A stretch of 35,906 nucleotides of DNA, from positions 1 through 35,906 of the forward strand of contig JADHWO010000021.1 in the NCBI GenBank assembly GCA_016783445.1, read 5' to 3'. Position 1 is the stretch's first letter; each line of letters starts with the position of its first letter. The notes beneath the pieces were generated by a model that saw nothing but the letters and a program-made list of their open reading frames with translations, did not search any database and was not told the origin of the DNA. Shown here piece after piece: positions 27,799 to 35,906 of this stretch. This DNA comes from Candidatus Aminicenantota bacterium (GTDB lineage: Bacteria; Acidobacteriota; Aminicenantia; Aminicenantales; Aminicenantaceae). The translations under genes were made by a program, and so were the position numbers.

Positions 27799-30783
27799 GT
27801 GTCGGCAGTTTTTATGAATAATTCAGGTTATATTATGCCCCGATTACCCCGTCAAAAAAGTCTACATCAGCTGCTAAAGGACCTGAATCCTGTCCAGAAG
27901 GAGGCTGTAACCTATGGACAGGGCCCTCTTCTTATCATAGCTGGCGCAGGAACAGGGAAAACAAAAGTCATCACTCACCGAATCGCTTATCTCATCGCTT
28001 CAAAACTGGCCAGGCCTGATGAAATCCTGGCTGTGACCTTTACCGAGAAAGCGGCAAATGAGATGGAGGAAAGAATTGACCTCTTGATTCCTTACAGCTA
28101 CTCATTTGTAGAAATCAGCACGTTTAATTCCTTCGGGGAAAGAGTGCTGAGGGACTACGGGATTGAACTGGGATATTCTCCGAATTTCAAGCTTCTTGAC
28201 GATGTTGAGCAGGCTATATTTTTCAGGGAGCATCTTTTTCAGTTCCCTCTGGATTACTACCGCCCATTGAGCTTTCCGACCAAGCACATCCAGGAGCTCC
28301 TTAACGCTGTAAAAAGGTTAAAGCAGGAAGATATAAAACCTGATGAATATCTGGAGTATTCTCAAAAGCTAAGCAGGGAAGCTTCAGACGATGTGGAGAA
28401 GGAAATAGCTTTAAAGCACCTGGAAGTCTCTCGAATTTACCAGAAATATCAGGAATTGTTGAAGAGTGAGGGAAAGATTGATTTTGAGGACCAGGTGCTG
28501 CTGATTGCGGAACTTTTCAGGCAGAGGCCTTCTATCCTCCGGGAATTTCAGAATAAATACAAGTATATCCTGGTTGATGAATTCCAGGATACCAACTATA
28601 TCCAGTTCGAGCTTCTCAAGCTCCTGGCTGCAAAACACAGGAACTTGACCGTATGCGGAGATGATGACCAGAGCATTTTTCGCTTTAGAGGAGCTTCTTT
28701 AAGCAATATTTTCAATTTTCGAAAAATTTTTCCTGATTATAAAAAGGTCGTTCTTAATATAAATTATCGCTCCACCCAGGACATCCTGGATTCTGCCTGC
28801 CAGCTAATAAGGAAAAACAACCCTAACCGCCTGGAATTTGAAGAAGAGATAAACAAGAAGCTTGAGTCTTCTGTGAAGAGTGAGGGGAAATGTATCCACA
28901 TGCTTCCTTTTGATACATTATCCCAGGAAGCAGACCGTGTTGCTGATACTATTCTGGAAAAGAATAAGGAGGGGTATAAGTTCGGAGATATGGCGATTCT
29001 GGTCAGGCGGAATGCGGATGCGGATTCTTTCTTCAGAGCATTAAACATGAATGAAATTCCCTTCCGTTTTTCCGGAAGCCGGGGGCTGTATTCTCAGGAT
29101 GAGGTGAAGATCCTTGTTTCTTTTATAAAATCCCTCACGGATTTTGAAGACAGCAAGAGTCTTTTCTATCTTGTCCAGTCTGAAGTTTATAAGATAGATC
29201 CCTATGATTTAACTTTAATTTCCAACTATGCGCATAAAAAGCACTTAGCTTTGCATAAAGTTTTTAAACAAATTCATGAAGGAAAGAGCCCTGTAAATAT
29301 TTCCGGCTCAACAGAAACAAAGGTTAAAAATTATTTTGAGGATTTACTTTTTTTTATCGTGGAAGCTAAATCCAAGGATGCTGGAAGAGTGCTCTATTCC
29401 TTTCTTGAGAGAACAGGTTATCTGAAAGCACTTGTTGAGGAAAAGAATCCCCAGGCCGAGTTGAAAATAAAGAATCTCCGCATTTTTTTCGATAAAGTGA
29501 AAAATTTCTTTGGGCTGACAGATGATGACTCTATTCATTCTTTTGCTAAGTATCTTGACCTTCTTCAACAGGTAGGGGACAATCCTGCAACTGCGGAAGC
29601 GGAATTGGAGGAAGATGCTGTTCAGGTGCTTACGTTTCATAAAGCCAAAGGGCTGGAATTTGCCGTTGTCTTTCTGGTCAGCCTTATAGCTGACAGGTTT
29701 CCCGGGAGAGAGAGAAAAGAGAAAATTCCTGTCCCGGATGATATTCTGAAGGATAAAGTTCCTAAAGGAGAGGAATATAACCAGGAGGAAAAGGAGAGGA
29801 TCCGGATCCAGGAAGAAAGGAGGCTTTTTTATGTTGGGATGACGAGGGCTAAGAAGTTCCTCTATTTGACCTGGGCCAGGGATTATGGATTAAAGCGGTT
29901 AAAAAAAGTCAGCCCATTTGTGCTTGAAGCTTTTGACCTTTCCAAAATGCCGGATGACGTTCAACAGACTTCAGCCCTCGAAGAGATTACAAGGTATGCA
30001 AAGCAGACGCCACAGCTAAAATTTATATCAGAGGCAAAGCGAGAGGGGCCTTTAACTTTAAGCTATTTCCAGGTGGATGATTACATGACCTGTCCTTTCA
30101 GGTATTTATACAGGCATATCATGCGGATTCCTGTCGTCGCCCATCACAACCTGGTGTTTGGCAGGGTTCTTCACGATACGATCCATTTTTATTTGACTAA
30201 CAGGATGTTAGGAAAAAAACTTAAGGAAAAAGAACTCCTGAAAGAGTATGAAAACTGCTGGGTCAATGAAGGCTTTTTAAGCCGGGAACACGAAGAGATG
30301 AGGAAGAAGGCTGGGAAGAAATCCCTCTGTTTGTTTTACCGGCGGGAAGAGGAGTCGGGACATCTTCCCAAATTCCTCGAGAAAACTTTCAAGTGGCATT
30401 TTGAAAAGGTCAGGTTTACTGGCCGCTGGGATAGGATTGATTATACAGATGAAGGCGCAGTTATAATTGATTTTAAGGCGACAGAAGTTAAGAACCAAAA
30501 AGAAGCTGATAAAAAAGCCAGAGACAGCCTTCAGATGGATTTATATGCGCTCTCGTTTATCAAAACACATGATGTTCCTCTTGTTGAGACACGGCTTCAT
30601 TTTCTGGAATCGGATATAATTGGCTGTGCTCAAAAAAAAGATAAAAAACTGGAAAAGGCTATGGAAAAGATAAAAGAAGCTGAGACTGGTATTCGCAGCC
30701 AGGATTATCAGGCTAAACCGGACTGGCACAGCTGCAATTTCTGTGATTTCCGGACGATCTGCCCTTCCTCCTATGCCTATTAA
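27799..30783 (+). CDS. UvrD/Rep-family helicase fused to C-terminal RecB-type PD-(D/E)XK nuclease with Fe-S cysteines
   Basis: Motifs GAGTGKT, ILVDEFQDTN, GDDDQSIFRFRGAS, NYRST, LTFHKAKGLEF, RRLFYVGMTRAK; nuclease CPFRYLY..GRVLHDTIH..GRWDRID..VIIDFKAT..QMDLYAL..CNFCDFRTIC. Confidence 0.93.
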   Translation: MSAVFMNNSGYIMPRLPRQKSLHQLLKDLNPVQKEAVTYGQGPLLIIAGAGTGKTKVITHRIAYLIASKLARPDEILAVTFTEKAANEMEERIDLLIPYSYSFVEISTFNSFGERVLRDYGIELGYSPNFKLLDDVEQAIFFREHLFQFPLDYYRPLSFPTKHIQELLNAVKRLKQEDIKPDEYLEYSQKLSREASDDVEKEIALKHLEVSRIYQKYQELLKSEGKIDFEDQVLLIAELFRQRPSILREFQNKYKYILVDEFQDTNYIQFELLKLLAAKHRNLTVCGDDDQSIFRFRGASLSNIFNFRKIFPDYKKVVLNINYRSTQDILDSACQLIRKNNPNRLEFEEEINKKLESSVKSEGKCIHMLPFDTLSQEADRVADTILEKNKEGYKFGDMAILVRRNADADSFFRALNMNEIPFRFSGSRGLYSQDEVKILVSFIKSLTDFEDSKSLFYLVQSEVYKIDPYDLTLISNYAHKKHLALHKVFKQIHEGKSPVNISGSTETKVKNYFEDLLFFIVEAKSKDAGRVLYSFLERTGYLKALVEEKNPQAELKIKNLRIFFDKVKNFFGLTDDDSIHSFAKYLDLLQQVGDNPATAEAELEEDAVQVLTFHKAKGLEFAVVFLVSLIADRFPGRERKEKIPVPDDILKDKVPKGEEYNQEEKERIRIQEERRLFYVGMTRAKKFLYLTWARDYGLKRLKKVSPFVLEAFDLSKMPDDVQQTSALEEITRYAKQTPQLKFISEAKREGPLTLSYFQVDDYMTCPFRYLYRHIMRIPVVAHHNLVFGRVLHDTIHFYLTNRMLGKKLKEKELLKEYENCWVNEGFLSREHEEMRKKAGKKSLCLFYRREEESGHLPKFLEKTFKWHFEKVRFTGRWDRIDYTDEGAVIIDFKATEVKNQKEADKKARDSLQMDLYALSFIKTHDVPLVETRLHFLESDIIGCAQKKDKKLEKAMEKIKEAETGIRSQDYQAKPDWHSCNFCDFRTICPSSYAY

Positions 30784-30787
30784 ACAA

Positions 30788-30818
30788 AAAAAGGGGTCGC
30801 GTCTCAACATTTGACATT
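30788..30818. repeat. 31-bp dispersed repeat copy B
   Basis: AAAAAGGGGTCGCGTCTCAACATTTGACATT, identical to 22404-22434. Confidence 0.92.
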
Positions 30819-30830
30819 CAGAGATGTTTT

Positions 30831-30855
30831 TGCGAACGTAGTGCGGCAATCCCAC
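30831..30855. repeat. Degenerate single arm of the GTCATTGCGAG..GGCAATCTCA repeat family
   Basis: TGCGAACGTAGTGCGGCAATCCCAC resembles 2872-2900 (TGCGAGAAGCGCAGCGACGTGGCAATCTC). Confidence 0.45.
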
Positions 30856-30906
30856 AATTTGTATTGTTTTTGCAAGAAATGCTAACCTTATCTCTTTTTT
30901 TCTTAT

Positions 30907-32619
30907 TTATTCCGGATTAATCCACAAGGGCATTATTGCCAGAGATCCTTCATTTTCAAGGAGTTCAAGCATATTAACGATTTTTTCAAGTTTTGAGTGA
31001 AGGTCGAGTTTTGTCCGGATCTGTCTTCTTCCAAAAAGAGCGCTAAAGAAGGATACTTTTCTTGGCCATACAACAAGCTTTACACTCCTGTCATCCGGAA
31101 TGCCGGCCAGTTCTTTTGCCAGCTCAATTGCGCGCGATAATCCTCCTATCTCATCCACAAGGCCCAGCTCTTTAGCCCGGCTTCCTGTCCAGACACGTCC
31201 TTTTCCGATTTTATCAACATCATCTTTGTTCATATTTCGTCCTTCCGCAACTTTTGTCAGGAACCGGTCGTAAATCCATAAAGTCTCTTTTTTAATAGCT
31301 TTCCTTTCTTCAGGGGTAAATCTTCGAAGCGGAGAGAATATGTCAGACCTTTTACCGTAGACGATGCTTTCAGAAGTTATTCCCAGTTTTTTAGAAAGGT
31401 TGACTATGTTGAATTTGCCGAAGATCACTCCAATAGAGCCTGTGAGGGTTTGGGGTTGAGCTATAATTTTGTCAGCAGCCATGGAAATCCAGTATCCTCC
31501 TGAGCCAGCCATGTCTGACATGGATACAATAAAGGGTTTTTCCTTTTGGGTGAGGAATACCTCTCTCCAGATCACATCCGAAGCCACGGCCGAACCGCCC
31601 GGGCTGTCAACACGAAAGATAACAGCAGCAATAGATTTGTCCATCCTTGCCCTTCTGATCAAGCGGGCCACTGTTGAACCGCCCATGCTTTGATAGATGC
31701 CTTCTCCTGAATGGATGGTGCCCATTCCGTAGATCAGGGCAATCTTTTTTCCCTTGTTTAAACCCAGAGAAGTGGGCTTGATCTTTATGTACTGCTGATG
31801 GGAGATTCGATAGAGTTTCATCCCTTTATCTCTAAGAAGGTTTTCGAATTCATCATCATAAAGAAGGTCGTCCACCAATCCTGCTTCCATCGCCTGTTCA
31901 CCCTGGTAGAAACCATGGTCAATCAGCTCTCTTATTTCTTTTTCACTTTTCCCTCTTGCTTCTGCAAGCTCTTTTACATAGTGGGAGAAAATATCGCCGT
32001 AGATGGATTCAATCATTTCTTTGTGGGCTGGGGTGAATCCTTTTTCGGTGAACATGTTGTAAGCCGTCTTGTATTCCTCGACATGTTCAATTTCAGCTTC
32101 AATGCCCAGTTTATCCAGGGTTTTTTTGAGGAATGGAACATAACCTCCGATTCCATTGATGCCCATCCAGCCTAAAGGGTGGAGGATGATCCGGTCGCAA
32201 GCTGTCGCAAGGTAATACTCTTTGTCAAGGTCAGGTGCTTCATCAATGTAAGCGTAAGCTGTTTTCCCTGATTTTCTAAAATCCAGGACAGCTTCCCTGA
32301 TTTCGGCTACCTTTGCCCAGTCGCATTGGAGGTAGCCGAGGCGCAGGACAAGGCTTTTTATGCGGTGGTCAACCTTAGCTTTTTGAATGTTCATCCAGAT
32401 ATCATACATAGATAGTGGCTGCCTTCTCCCGAGCATTGTAGTCAGAAAATCGGGGAAAGTTCTCTCCTGAATTGGACCTGAAAGCTTGATTTCCAGATAA
32501 GAACGGGCTTTTACAGCAGGAGGTTTTCCTATCTCATAAAAAACAAAGGAAAAAATTGTTGCCAGAATTAAAAAGAAAAATATTAAAAATATAATAAGAA
32601 CATATCTTCCTCTTTTCAT
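30907..32619 (-). CDS. sppA: Signal peptide peptidase SppA (67K type)
   Basis: YLEIKLSGPIQE, AAVIFRVDSPGGSAVASDVIWREV, MSDMAGSGGYWISMAADKIIAQPQTLTGSIGVIFGK, EYKTAYN. Confidence 0.95.
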   Translation of the reverse strand: MKRGRYVLIIFLIFFFLILATIFSFVFYEIGKPPAVKARSYLEIKLSGPIQERTFPDFLTTMLGRRQPLSMYDIWMNIQKAKVDHRIKSLVLRLGYLQCDWAKVAEIREAVLDFRKSGKTAYAYIDEAPDLDKEYYLATACDRIILHPLGWMGINGIGGYVPFLKKTLDKLGIEAEIEHVEEYKTAYNMFTEKGFTPAHKEMIESIYGDIFSHYVKELAEARGKSEKEIRELIDHGFYQGEQAMEAGLVDDLLYDDEFENLLRDKGMKLYRISHQQYIKIKPTSLGLNKGKKIALIYGMGTIHSGEGIYQSMGGSTVARLIRRARMDKSIAAVIFRVDSPGGSAVASDVIWREVFLTQKEKPFIVSMSDMAGSGGYWISMAADKIIAQPQTLTGSIGVIFGKFNIVNLSKKLGITSESIVYGKRSDIFSPLRRFTPEERKAIKKETLWIYDRFLTKVAEGRNMNKDDVDKIGKGRVWTGSRAKELGLVDEIGGLSRAIELAKELAGIPDDRSVKLVVWPRKVSFFSALFGRRQIRTKLDLHSKLEKIVNMLELLENEGSLAIMPLWINPE

Positions 32620-32789
32620 TTTTTCTCCTTTCTTAAAACAAAAACATTTTGTTATATTTCCTACTCATTGTGGATTTGATGAATCAAACCCCTGCTTAAC
32701 TACCAAACAAAAATATAGCAGAAAGCAGTATTTAAATATAGAAATTTTTAAAGAGATTGAGTATATTTGAAAAAAAATATTTTTCAGGT

Positions 32790-32817
32790 GAACCTTTTTG
32801 AAAATTCTTCCGTAATA
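32790..32817 (+). promoter_or_regulatory. Candidate ECF-type promoter (GAACC-N16-CGTAATA) upstream of the sigma gene
   Basis: GAACC 32790-32794, CGTAATA 32811-32817; similar to GAAC..CGT ECF promoter architecture. Confidence 0.3.
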
Positions 32818-32847
32818 CACTTTGAATACTGAATAAAGAGGCTAAAA

Positions 32848-32928
32848 ATGGTAAAAATAAAAAGAATCGCACAAGTTACTGTGATTGTTCCTTGTTCTCT
32901 TTTCTTTAGGAATCAAAAAGAAAAATAA
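32848..32928 (+). CDS. 26-aa leader ORF MVKIKRIAQVTVIVPCSLFFRNQKEK
   Basis: ATG with AAGAGG about 8 nt upstream; stop 3 nt before the sigma factor ATG. Confidence 0.4.
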   Translation: MVKIKRIAQVTVIVPCSLFFRNQKEK

Positions 32929-32931
32929 AGA

Positions 32932-33522
32932 ATGGAAGGTTTAAAGACTGATGAACAAAAGGATATCTATACCCTTGTCGAGCGGATCAAAGAAGGAGAC
33001 AGAGAGGCTTTTATGACTGTAACGAGTCTTTATCAGAAGAAGGTTTTTTTGCTGGCTTTCTCCTTTTTCCGCAACAAGGAAGATGCTATGGACATTGTCC
33101 AGGAGACCTTCTTGAGGCTTTACCAGAAAGTTTACATGTTTAAAAGAGGAAAAAACTTTCAGAGCTGGCTTTTACAGATTGCCAAAAACCTGTGCGTAGA
33201 TTACTACCGGAAAAATTACGGTAAAAACAGGGAATGGCAGGGTGAAAAGCCCGTCGATGAGATGAATTTGCCGGTTCAGAATGAAGCTGATCCTTTTGTA
33301 TCGTCAGATTTAAAAGGAATATTTTCCAGTTGTATTAAAAAACTGGCCAGCAGACAGAGGATGATATTTGTGATGAAACATTATAACCAGCTTAAATACA
33401 GAGAAATTGCCCAGATATTAGATATTTCTCTGGGAACGGCTAAGTCGCTTCATTTTAAAGCTGTTCAAAATTTGAGGGGCTTGATAGCTCCGTATATGGG
33501 AGACAGCTATGATAGATTGTAA
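32932..33522 (+). CDS. ECF-subfamily RNA polymerase sigma factor
   Basis: Region 2 YQKKVFLLAFSFFRNKEDAMDIVQETFLRLYQKV, FQSWLLQIAKNLCVDYYRK; region 4 LKYREIAQILDISLGTAKSLHFKAVQNLR. Confidence 0.94.
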   Translation: MEGLKTDEQKDIYTLVERIKEGDREAFMTVTSLYQKKVFLLAFSFFRNKEDAMDIVQETFLRLYQKVYMFKRGKNFQSWLLQIAKNLCVDYYRKNYGKNREWQGEKPVDEMNLPVQNEADPFVSSDLKGIFSSCIKKLASRQRMIFVMKHYNQLKYREIAQILDISLGTAKSLHFKAVQNLRGLIAPYMGDSYDRL

Positions 33523-34315
33523 AAGGTTTAAAAAAGATTTTGTGGCTTTCCTTTATGGGGAGCTTCAGGAAAGTGAAAAAGAACTTTTAAAATCTCACAT
33601 TGATACTTGTCCTAACTGCAGGAGAGAACTTGAAGAATTAAAAGAAGTCAGAAAAGGAGCAGATGTTTTACATGCCGATATTGAGGATGCTATGGCTTCC
33701 GTGGACTGGGAAGCCCTTCCGTCCCAGATTACTGAGAAGGTCTTTGAAAAAGAAGTCCGTGCTCCCCGCGAATTTTGGCTGGAAAAAGCAGCAAGACTTC
33801 TCTTTCAGCCCAGACTCCGGCCTGTCTACGCAGCACTCCTCGTCGGTATTGTTATAGGTACTCTGGTAACTCTTATGGTTTTTAAAACTCCTGTTTCCAT
33901 CGAGACTAAAACAGGGGAGTTCTTTGCACCCCAGGATTTCCTGGAAAAAATAGAGCTTGAGATGGCCCGGAGAGAGACAATGGACTATCTTGATAAGAGT
34001 CAGTACTTGATCCTGGATTTTATCCAGGCTCCCTCTGAAGAGTCCGGGGAATTCTGGCAGGGCGAGTTCACTTCAAAGAGAGCAAGAGATCTCCTGGCAA
34101 AGAAAAAATACATCAATCCGCAGCTGGATAAATTTCAAATGGCCAAGGCAAAAGCGATCTGTGACCAGATTGAGTTTCTTTTCTACGAACTGGCTCAGAT
34201 AAGCGTTAAGCTTTCAGCGGAGGAAGTCAAGAAGATCCAGAAAATGATCGAAGATAAACAAATTTTACTAAAAATAAGCATATTGAAAAAAGAATTGGAA
34301 CAGAGTGAGGTATAA
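33509..34315 (+). CDS. Zinc-finger (zf-HC2) membrane anti-sigma factor with long C-terminal domain
   Basis: HIDTCPNCRREL, single TM PVYAALLVGIVIGTLVTLMVF; 14-nt overlap with sigma gene. Confidence 0.88.
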   Translation: MIDCKRFKKDFVAFLYGELQESEKELLKSHIDTCPNCRRELEELKEVRKGADVLHADIEDAMASVDWEALPSQITEKVFEKEVRAPREFWLEKAARLLFQPRLRPVYAALLVGIVIGTLVTLMVFKTPVSIETKTGEFFAPQDFLEKIELEMARRETMDYLDKSQYLILDFIQAPSEESGEFWQGEFTSKRARDLLAKKKYINPQLDKFQMAKAKAICDQIEFLFYELAQISVKLSAEEVKKIQKMIEDKQILLKISILKKELEQSEV

Positions 34316-34316
34316 A

Positions 34317-35147
34317 ATGAGAAAAGTAATAATAATTCTTGGAATTTTTCTCCTTTCCTCTATGCTCCTTCAGGCATATGCCCAGGTGAAGCCGGACGAG
34401 AAATTATTTCGCGAGGCGAAAGTCCTTATCTTTGATAAGGAATGGAAAGAGGCTCAGGAGATATTGGAGGAACTGCTTGAGAAATACCCGAAAAGCCCGT
34501 GGTTTTCCCAGGCTCTTTTCTACAATGCCAAATGCTTTGAGGAACAAAAGGGAAAGGAGTTAGAAGCTCTGGATGAATACAAGAGATACATCAAACGCAG
34601 GGACCGCAGTGAAAGCTTAACCGAGGAATCGGAGCGTTCTATCATTAATATAACCATGGAACTTTACAGGCGCGGGAAAAAGTCTTACCTGGAAGAAGTA
34701 GAAAAAAGGCTTTCCAGTCCAAACAAAGTGGTTAAATATTATGCCGCTATTAAACTGAGCTACATAAAAGACAAAAAAGCAGCAGCCAGAGGAGTTCCGG
34801 TCCTGAAGGAGATAATCAGGAAGGAAAGGGATCATGAACTCAGGGACAGAGCAAGGATAGCACTGCTCCGGGTTGATCCTAAAGCTCTGAAGGATTTTGA
34901 AGAGGAGAGATACGATAGAAAAGCGAAAGTGCTGAAGATAAGAGTTTGGGAAAAAGGCGAACTCAAACTCAGGATTAATATTCCCTGGGCTCTGGCTGAC
35001 CTTGTTTTAGGGGCTGTTTCTGAGGAAGAGAGGGAGTTAATGATAGAGGAAGGTTATGATCTGGACAGGATTTTAAAAGAGCTTGGAGAGACCGGGGAAA
35101 TTGAAATACAGGTCGAGGAAACAATTATTAAAATATGGATAGAATAA
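34317..35147 (+). CDS. Exported TPR/HEAT-like repeat protein with C-terminal domain shared with the next gene
   Basis: Signal peptide; EAKVLIFDKEWKEAQEILEELLEKYPKSPWFSQALFYNAKCFE; C-term LRINIPWALADLVLG..DLDRILKELGETGEIEIQVEETIIKIWIE. Confidence 0.75.
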   Translation: MRKVIIILGIFLLSSMLLQAYAQVKPDEKLFREAKVLIFDKEWKEAQEILEELLEKYPKSPWFSQALFYNAKCFEEQKGKELEALDEYKRYIKRRDRSESLTEESERSIINITMELYRRGKKSYLEEVEKRLSSPNKVVKYYAAIKLSYIKDKKAAARGVPVLKEIIRKERDHELRDRARIALLRVDPKALKDFEEERYDRKAKVLKIRVWEKGELKLRINIPWALADLVLGAVSEEERELMIEEGYDLDRILKELGETGEIEIQVEETIIKIWIE

Positions 35148-35164
35148 AATTTAGGAGGTAAACA

Positions 35165-35551
35165 ATGAAAAAAGTTACAGGTTTTATTTTGGTAGCCTTT
35201 GTACTGAGTTTTGTTATGCCAAATCTGATTCTGGCAGACACCAGGGATGATGATTTCCAGGCAATCAAGAAAGCAGTCAAGGAGAATCCCAGCTACGAGG
35301 CGGGGAAGGAAGTTAAATGGTTCAAGGTGCTTATTACGGATAATGTCACAAAAGAAGATAAGGTCAAGATCACGATACCTATATCTGTAATTGAGCTTAT
35401 TCTTAAATCTGAACACAAGCACCCAAAGATGCATTTAGATGAGTGCGATGTTGATATTGGTGAGCTGTTCAAGGAACTGAAGAAACTGGGACCGATGGTG
35501 TTCATCGAAATTAATGATGATGGTGAGACGATAAAGGTTTGGTTTGAGTAA
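35165..35551 (+). CDS. Small exported protein, single copy of the shared C-terminal domain
   Basis: Signal peptide ending ILAD; VKITIPISVIELILK..DVDIGELFKELKKLGPMVFIEINDDGETIKVWFE; GGAGG 5' of ATG. Confidence 0.75.
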   Translation: MKKVTGFILVAFVLSFVMPNLILADTRDDDFQAIKKAVKENPSYEAGKEVKWFKVLITDNVTKEDKVKITIPISVIELILKSEHKHPKMHLDECDVDIGELFKELKKLGPMVFIEINDDGETIKVWFE

Positions 35552-35577
35552 AACTTAGACAGGCTTAAGTATCTTAA

Positions 35578-35612
35578 GGGAAATGGAATATTATTCCATT
35601 TCCCTTTTTTTT
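35578..35612 (+). terminator. Rho-independent terminator of the ECF operon
   Basis: GGGAAATGGAAT-ATT-ATTCCATTTCCC followed by T8. Confidence 0.95.
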
Positions 35613-35821
35613 GTCTTTTCCCCTGAGAGTTTTATTTTATTTTTATTTTTTCAATCTTTCGAATCCTTTTTCGACTAATATTAATGACCCTGCTAGGCTG
35701 GCTGGGTAGGGTCACTCACAGTCAACCCCTTTTGCTTCTTTTCCCCTCAAACAGCCAGCATTTCTCTATTCACCGCTTCCCATTTTGGAAGTCAAAAATC
35801 CTGGTTTTGGCTCGCTTTTTT

Positions 35822-35905
35822 CTAGTGCTTTTTAGGTTTCACGGGGGTGATTTTTTTATCCGGCCTTTTGGTGTTAAGCCCTTTACTTGCCTTTGTGCGG
35901 GATTT
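35822..35905 (-). CDS. Possible 3' end of a minus-strand CDS running off the right edge (..KSRTKASKGLNTKRPDKKITPVKPKKH*)
   Basis: Open frame to the window end, Lys/Pro-rich tail; too short to identify. Confidence 0.3.
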   Translation of the reverse strand, partial: KSRTKASKGLNTKRPDKKITPVKPKKH

Positions 35906-35906
35906 T

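Noticed and set aside
1-35906. CRISPR array, cas genes, rRNA, complete prophage or transposase gene
   Set aside because: No regularly spaced long direct repeats, no cas-like proteins, no rRNA sequence and no identifiable transposase/integrase ORF seen.

Overview
The window looks like chromosomal DNA from a Gram-negative bacterium. The outer-membrane FadL-type protein, MsbA-like exporter, PilMNOPQ cluster and SppA all point that way; a Candidatus Aminicenantes/Acidobacteriota-like lineage is only an impression. Most of it is ordinary core gene content: NifU-like protein, OmpP1/FadL, galU, a PAS histidine kinase, tRNA-Phe(GAA), a hemerythrin-like protein, a GT4 glycosyltransferase, msbA-like, yicC, gmk, coaBC, a type-4 UDG, priA, coaD-pilMNOPQ plus a lipoprotein, an exported PIMT, a spermidine-synthase-like membrane protein, a phosphohexomutase, an FtsB-like protein, a UvrD-helicase/RecB-nuclease fusion, sppA, and an ECF sigma/anti-sigma operon. 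The most interesting points are: (1) a PriA that keeps its zinc-binding cysteines but has lost the Walker A, DEEH, SAT and QxxGRxGR helicase motifs; (2) an ECF sigma operon with a 26-codon leader ORF, a candidate ECF-type promoter, and two exported proteins sharing a C-terminal domain; (3) a USG-1-like ASADH homologue without the catalytic Cys; (4) a tRNA-Phe-adjacent patch with a truncated ORF remnant, paired TGTCCA sites 11 bp apart and four ATTGTA boxes at exact 10-bp phase; (5) several nested or dispersed palindromic repeats, including a nested inverted repeat abutting galU and an exact 31-bp repeat at two loci. All calls are from reading the sequence; no database or folding search was run.
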